The notes under the pieces were generated by a model. That model was not told the origin of the DNA, made no database searches, and was given only the letters and a program-made list of their open reading frames with translations. This document shows positions 61,995 through 64,000 of a DNA stretch of 64,000 bases, in pieces (position 1 is the stretch's first letter; each line of letters starts with the position of its first letter). This stretch comes from UBA6522 sp965237785. Lineage in GTDB: Bacteria; Pseudomonadota; Gammaproteobacteria; Steroidobacterales; Rariloculaceae. A program made the position numbers and the translations under genes. The DNA lies in contig OZ250159.1 of NCBI GenBank assembly GCA_965237785.1, positions 930,001 to 994,000 of the forward strand, given 5' to 3'.

Positions 61995-62410
61995 TTTGGT
62001 TTTCCGGCAGCCGTGCGTCTTTGTCCACCGTCATTACCCTGACCGGATTTCTGGCCGTCGCCGGGCCCGGTTACGGGCATCACAGTTTTTCGGCACATTA
62101 TGATATTGATGTTGAAGTGACGCTGAAGGGTGTCGTGACCGACTATCGGTTCATCAATCCGCACGTACTCGTCTTTCTTGACGTTGAAAATCCAGGCGGA
62201 ATCATCGAAGAGTGGATTGCGGAAACCAACAGCCCCAGTCTCTTTCGCCGCCGCGGTGGAGCGTTCCAACGAGACTCGCTTAAACCAGGCGATGTCATCA
62301 CGCTGGCGGGGCACCCCTCCCGGGTCAACGAGAATGATCTGCATATCAGCCGGATCGTGTTCCCCGACGGATCGGAGTTCCGGCGCAATGTCCGGACTCA
62401 GGGGCAGTGA
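61982..62410 (+). CDS. Stand-alone DUF6152 module protein
   Basis: A GTG start lies 13 bases inside the preceding gene. The 142-residue product has a leader ending GPGYG, then His33-His34-Ser-Phe, YRFINPHVLVFLDV, EEWIAETNSPSLFRRRG, LKPGDVITLAGHPSRV and VFPDGSEFRRN. It is flanked on both sides by second-module genes with overlapping ends (C-N-C order). This gives one first module for two different second modules, which suggests interchangeable partners. Function unknown. Confidence 0.83.
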   Translation: MPKLIWFSGSRASLSTVITLTGFLAVAGPGYGHHSFSAHYDIDVEVTLKGVVTDYRFINPHVLVFLDVENPGGIIEEWIAETNSPSLFRRRGGAFQRDSLKPGDVITLAGHPSRVNENDLHISRIVFPDGSEFRRNVRTQGQ

Positions 62411-63096
62411 ACATGAATGGATTGCGGGTTGGAATTGCTCGACTTGGCGCGTGCCTTGCGGGGGGTGCGCTCATCTTTTCGCCAGCCGCGTTCGCGGCGG
62501 ACGTTCCGGACCTGGAAGGCATTTGGCTCTGGTCGTCGGAGGCCGGGCCGAGCGACGGGTGGCTGGCGGATCCGCCGTTCAACGATGAAGGCGTGGCTGC
62601 CTTCGAAGCCGTCGATCCGACCGAGGATGTCGGCCTGCGTTGCCTTTTCGGGATGCCAAGGATCATCGGCATTCGCGGTCCCTATCCGATGGAGTTCATT
62701 CAACGGGACGACCGGGTGGTCATACTCTACGAACAGGGTCACCAGGTGCGGCGGATATTCCTCGATGGGCGCGAGCCGGCCGAGGGACATACGCTACTGG
62801 GACATTCAAGTGGGCGTTACGAGGATGACACCCTGGTTGTGGAGACCATTCTCATCAGCGAGCAACCGAATCCCGGGCCTCCGTTGCAGGTCTTGCAGAG
62901 TGACCAGCTCCGGGTGATCGAGCGTTACCGCACGCTCGATGACGGGCGGACGCTGGAGGCAATGATCACCATCGACGACCCCAGGTACTACACCGAACCC
63001 TGGACGATCCGAAAAGCGTGGTCACGCTCTGACGACGAAGTGTTCTACGAATACGTTTGCAGCGACCCGCGCTACCATCCGGCACCCGCGAACTAG
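62407..63096 (+). CDS. Exported second-module protein
   Basis: A GTG at 62407 overlaps the preceding stop (GTGA); the ATG at 62413 is an alternative. The 229-residue product has a leader ending PAAFAADV, then LEGIWLWSSEAG, LRCLFGMPRIIGIRGPYPME, YEQGHQVRRIFLDGREP, LLGHSSGRYEDDTLVVETIL, RYRTLDDGRTLEAMI and IDDPRYYTEPWTIRKAW, ending with a Y-Y-x-C pattern. It is more similar to the 61350 protein than to any fused copy. Last gene of the overlapping set. Confidence 0.82.
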   Translation: MNMNGLRVGIARLGACLAGGALIFSPAAFAADVPDLEGIWLWSSEAGPSDGWLADPPFNDEGVAAFEAVDPTEDVGLRCLFGMPRIIGIRGPYPMEFIQRDDRVVILYEQGHQVRRIFLDGREPAEGHTLLGHSSGRYEDDTLVVETILISEQPNPGPPLQVLQSDQLRVIERYRTLDDGRTLEAMITIDDPRYYTEPWTIRKAWSRSDDEVFYEYVCSDPRYHPAPAN

Positions 63097-63116
63097 CCCA
63101 TTGATATGTATTTTTC

Positions 63117-64000
63117 TCATCGGCTGAACAGGTAGACGGCGCCGGCTTCCAGCGCAGAATTGTCCGTCTGATCCCCGGCCACGCCGGTGGTGGCGCTGTC
63201 TTCGTAGTACGCGCCCACCGCCAGCAGGGAACCGTCCGCGCTGATGCTGACCGAACTGCCGAATTCATCGAAAATTTCCGTATTCGAGCCTTTCATGTAG
63301 GCTTCTTGCGCCCAGGTTTCCCCGGTTCTGGTGAACAGGTACACCGCGCCGGCCTCCAGGGCCGTATCGTCGTCCTGGAATCCGTTGATCCCCTGGGATC
63401 CGCTATCCTCAAGCTGCGCGCCCACCACGAGCACGTTGCCGTCACCGCTGAGCGCAAGCCGGGAGCCGAATACGTCCCCGGACCCGGTATTGGATGCCTT
63501 GATGTAGGCCTGCTGCGACCAGATACCGTTTTGTTCGACGAAGACATAGACCGCACCCGTCGTCGGGCGTATGTCATCCTGGTAGTCAGGTCCAGGGATG
63601 TTATCGATCCCGGTGGAGAGTCCGTCCTCGTCCTGGGCGGTGGCGATCACCGTCTTGCCGTCGTCGCTGATGACGACCGCGACCCCGAGGGAATCACCCC
63701 GCTCGGCATTGGAAGCCTTGAGATAGCCGGTCTGGAGCCAGGTGTCTCCATCGAAATCGAAAACGTATACCGCACCCGTCCCTCGGACCAGTCCGTCCTG
63801 GAACTCATTGGTGGAGGCCACCGAGCCGTCTTCATCGTAGCCCCCGATCGCCATTCTTCGCCCATCCGCCGAGAGGCCGGCCGAGTAACCGAACAAGGCG
63901 TCCACCTCAGGGTTCGACGGCTTGATATACGCCGTCTGGTTCCAGGCATCGCCATCACGCTCGAATACGTACGCGGCACCGGCGGATCGCTTGGAATTGT
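63117..64000 (-). CDS. FG-GAP (integrin-like) beta-propeller protein, 5' end beyond window
   Basis: The open frame covers at least 294 residues and continues off the right edge. Repeats of about 60-70 residues each contain a FGYSAGLSADGRRMAIGGYD-like strand, GAVYVF and a following W(x)QxAYIKASN, the pattern of FG-GAP propellers: LGVAVVISDDGKTVIATAQD, FGSRLALSGDGNVLVVGAQL and FGSSVSISADGSLLAVGAYY. Acidic DxDG-like loops may bind calcium. Such proteins are secreted or surface-attached. The carboxyl end is GAVYLFSR, so no anchor is seen at this end. Confidence 0.85.
   Translation of the reverse strand, partial: NSKRSAGAAYVFERDGDAWNQTAYIKPSNPEVDALFGYSAGLSADGRRMAIGGYDEDGSVASTNEFQDGLVRGTGAVYVFDFDGDTWLQTGYLKASNAERGDSLGVAVVISDDGKTVIATAQDEDGLSTGIDNIPGPDYQDDIRPTTGAVYVFVEQNGIWSQQAYIKASNTGSGDVFGSRLALSGDGNVLVVGAQLEDSGSQGINGFQDDDTALEAGAVYLFTRTGETWAQEAYMKGSNTEIFDEFGSSVSISADGSLLAVGAYYEDSATTGVAGDQTDNSALEAGAVYLFSR

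Overview
The window looks like a chromosomal segment of an uncultivated gammaproteobacterium. The core genes support this: dnaX-ybaB-recR, rsgA and orn, ppsA with its regulator ppsR, a DUF1249 gene, a long prc/tsp protease and metY. Base composition is high in GC, with AT-richer patches in accessory DNA. I see no rRNA, CRISPR array or intact prophage. The one tRNA is a tRNA-Ser(GGA) at 36.3 kb.

The dominant theme is a family expansion of small exported proteins of the DUF6152 type. The amino-terminal module has a signal peptide that ends exactly at a His-His pair, followed about 25-32 residues later by an Asn-Pro-His motif. A second module of about 200 residues carries 'RC.P.GMP', 'IHM', 'GHS.GRWEGDTLVV.T', 'VERF.LS.D' and 'DP..F.EP' signatures. 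The window holds 13 copies of the first module: nine fused to the second module (one partial at the left edge) and four stand-alone. Four further genes encode the second module alone, and one 3' scrap survives at 54.0-54.2 kb. Split and fused forms sit side by side, notably in a five-gene, partly overlapping run at 59.2-63.1 kb. Two copies lie between rsgA and orn, which are usually immediate divergent neighbours. Because His-His lies at the predicted signal peptidase site, mature proteins would start with histidine, which suggests a metal site of the histidine-brace kind. That is an inference.

Layout. 0-20.5 kb: DUF6152 genes among peripheral metabolism (Ldh-type dehydrogenase, two metallo-beta-lactamase-fold proteins, Gfo/Idh/MocA oxidoreductase, MetY, L-serine dehydratase, Tag glycosylase), a Fic protein with a striking three-site operator, and four exported-protein genes that each look interrupted by a single frame change. 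20.5-36.2 kb: a decayed accessory region ending at the tRNA-Ser. It holds a gutted substrate-binding protein, a TacA/TacT-like toxin-antitoxin pair, scraps of IS3 and IS21 elements, a helicase zinc-ribbon tail, an AbiEi gene with an internally deleted AbiEii toxin, a headless type I restriction R subunit, a complete IS1380-type element, an apparently intact TonB-dependent receptor, and a dead integrase with an amber codon at position 6. 36.3-51.4 kb: mostly housekeeping genes plus two envelope lipoproteins. 51.6-64 kb: beta-propeller proteins (a Vgb-like protein with a c-type haem motif, an NHL protein, an FG-GAP protein running off the edge), an amidohydrolase, a YceI protein and most of the remaining DUF6152 genes.

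The housekeeping genes are all in frame while the breaks fall in accessory genes, so decay is more likely than poor sequence. Single-base indels in the assembly cannot be excluded for individual cases.
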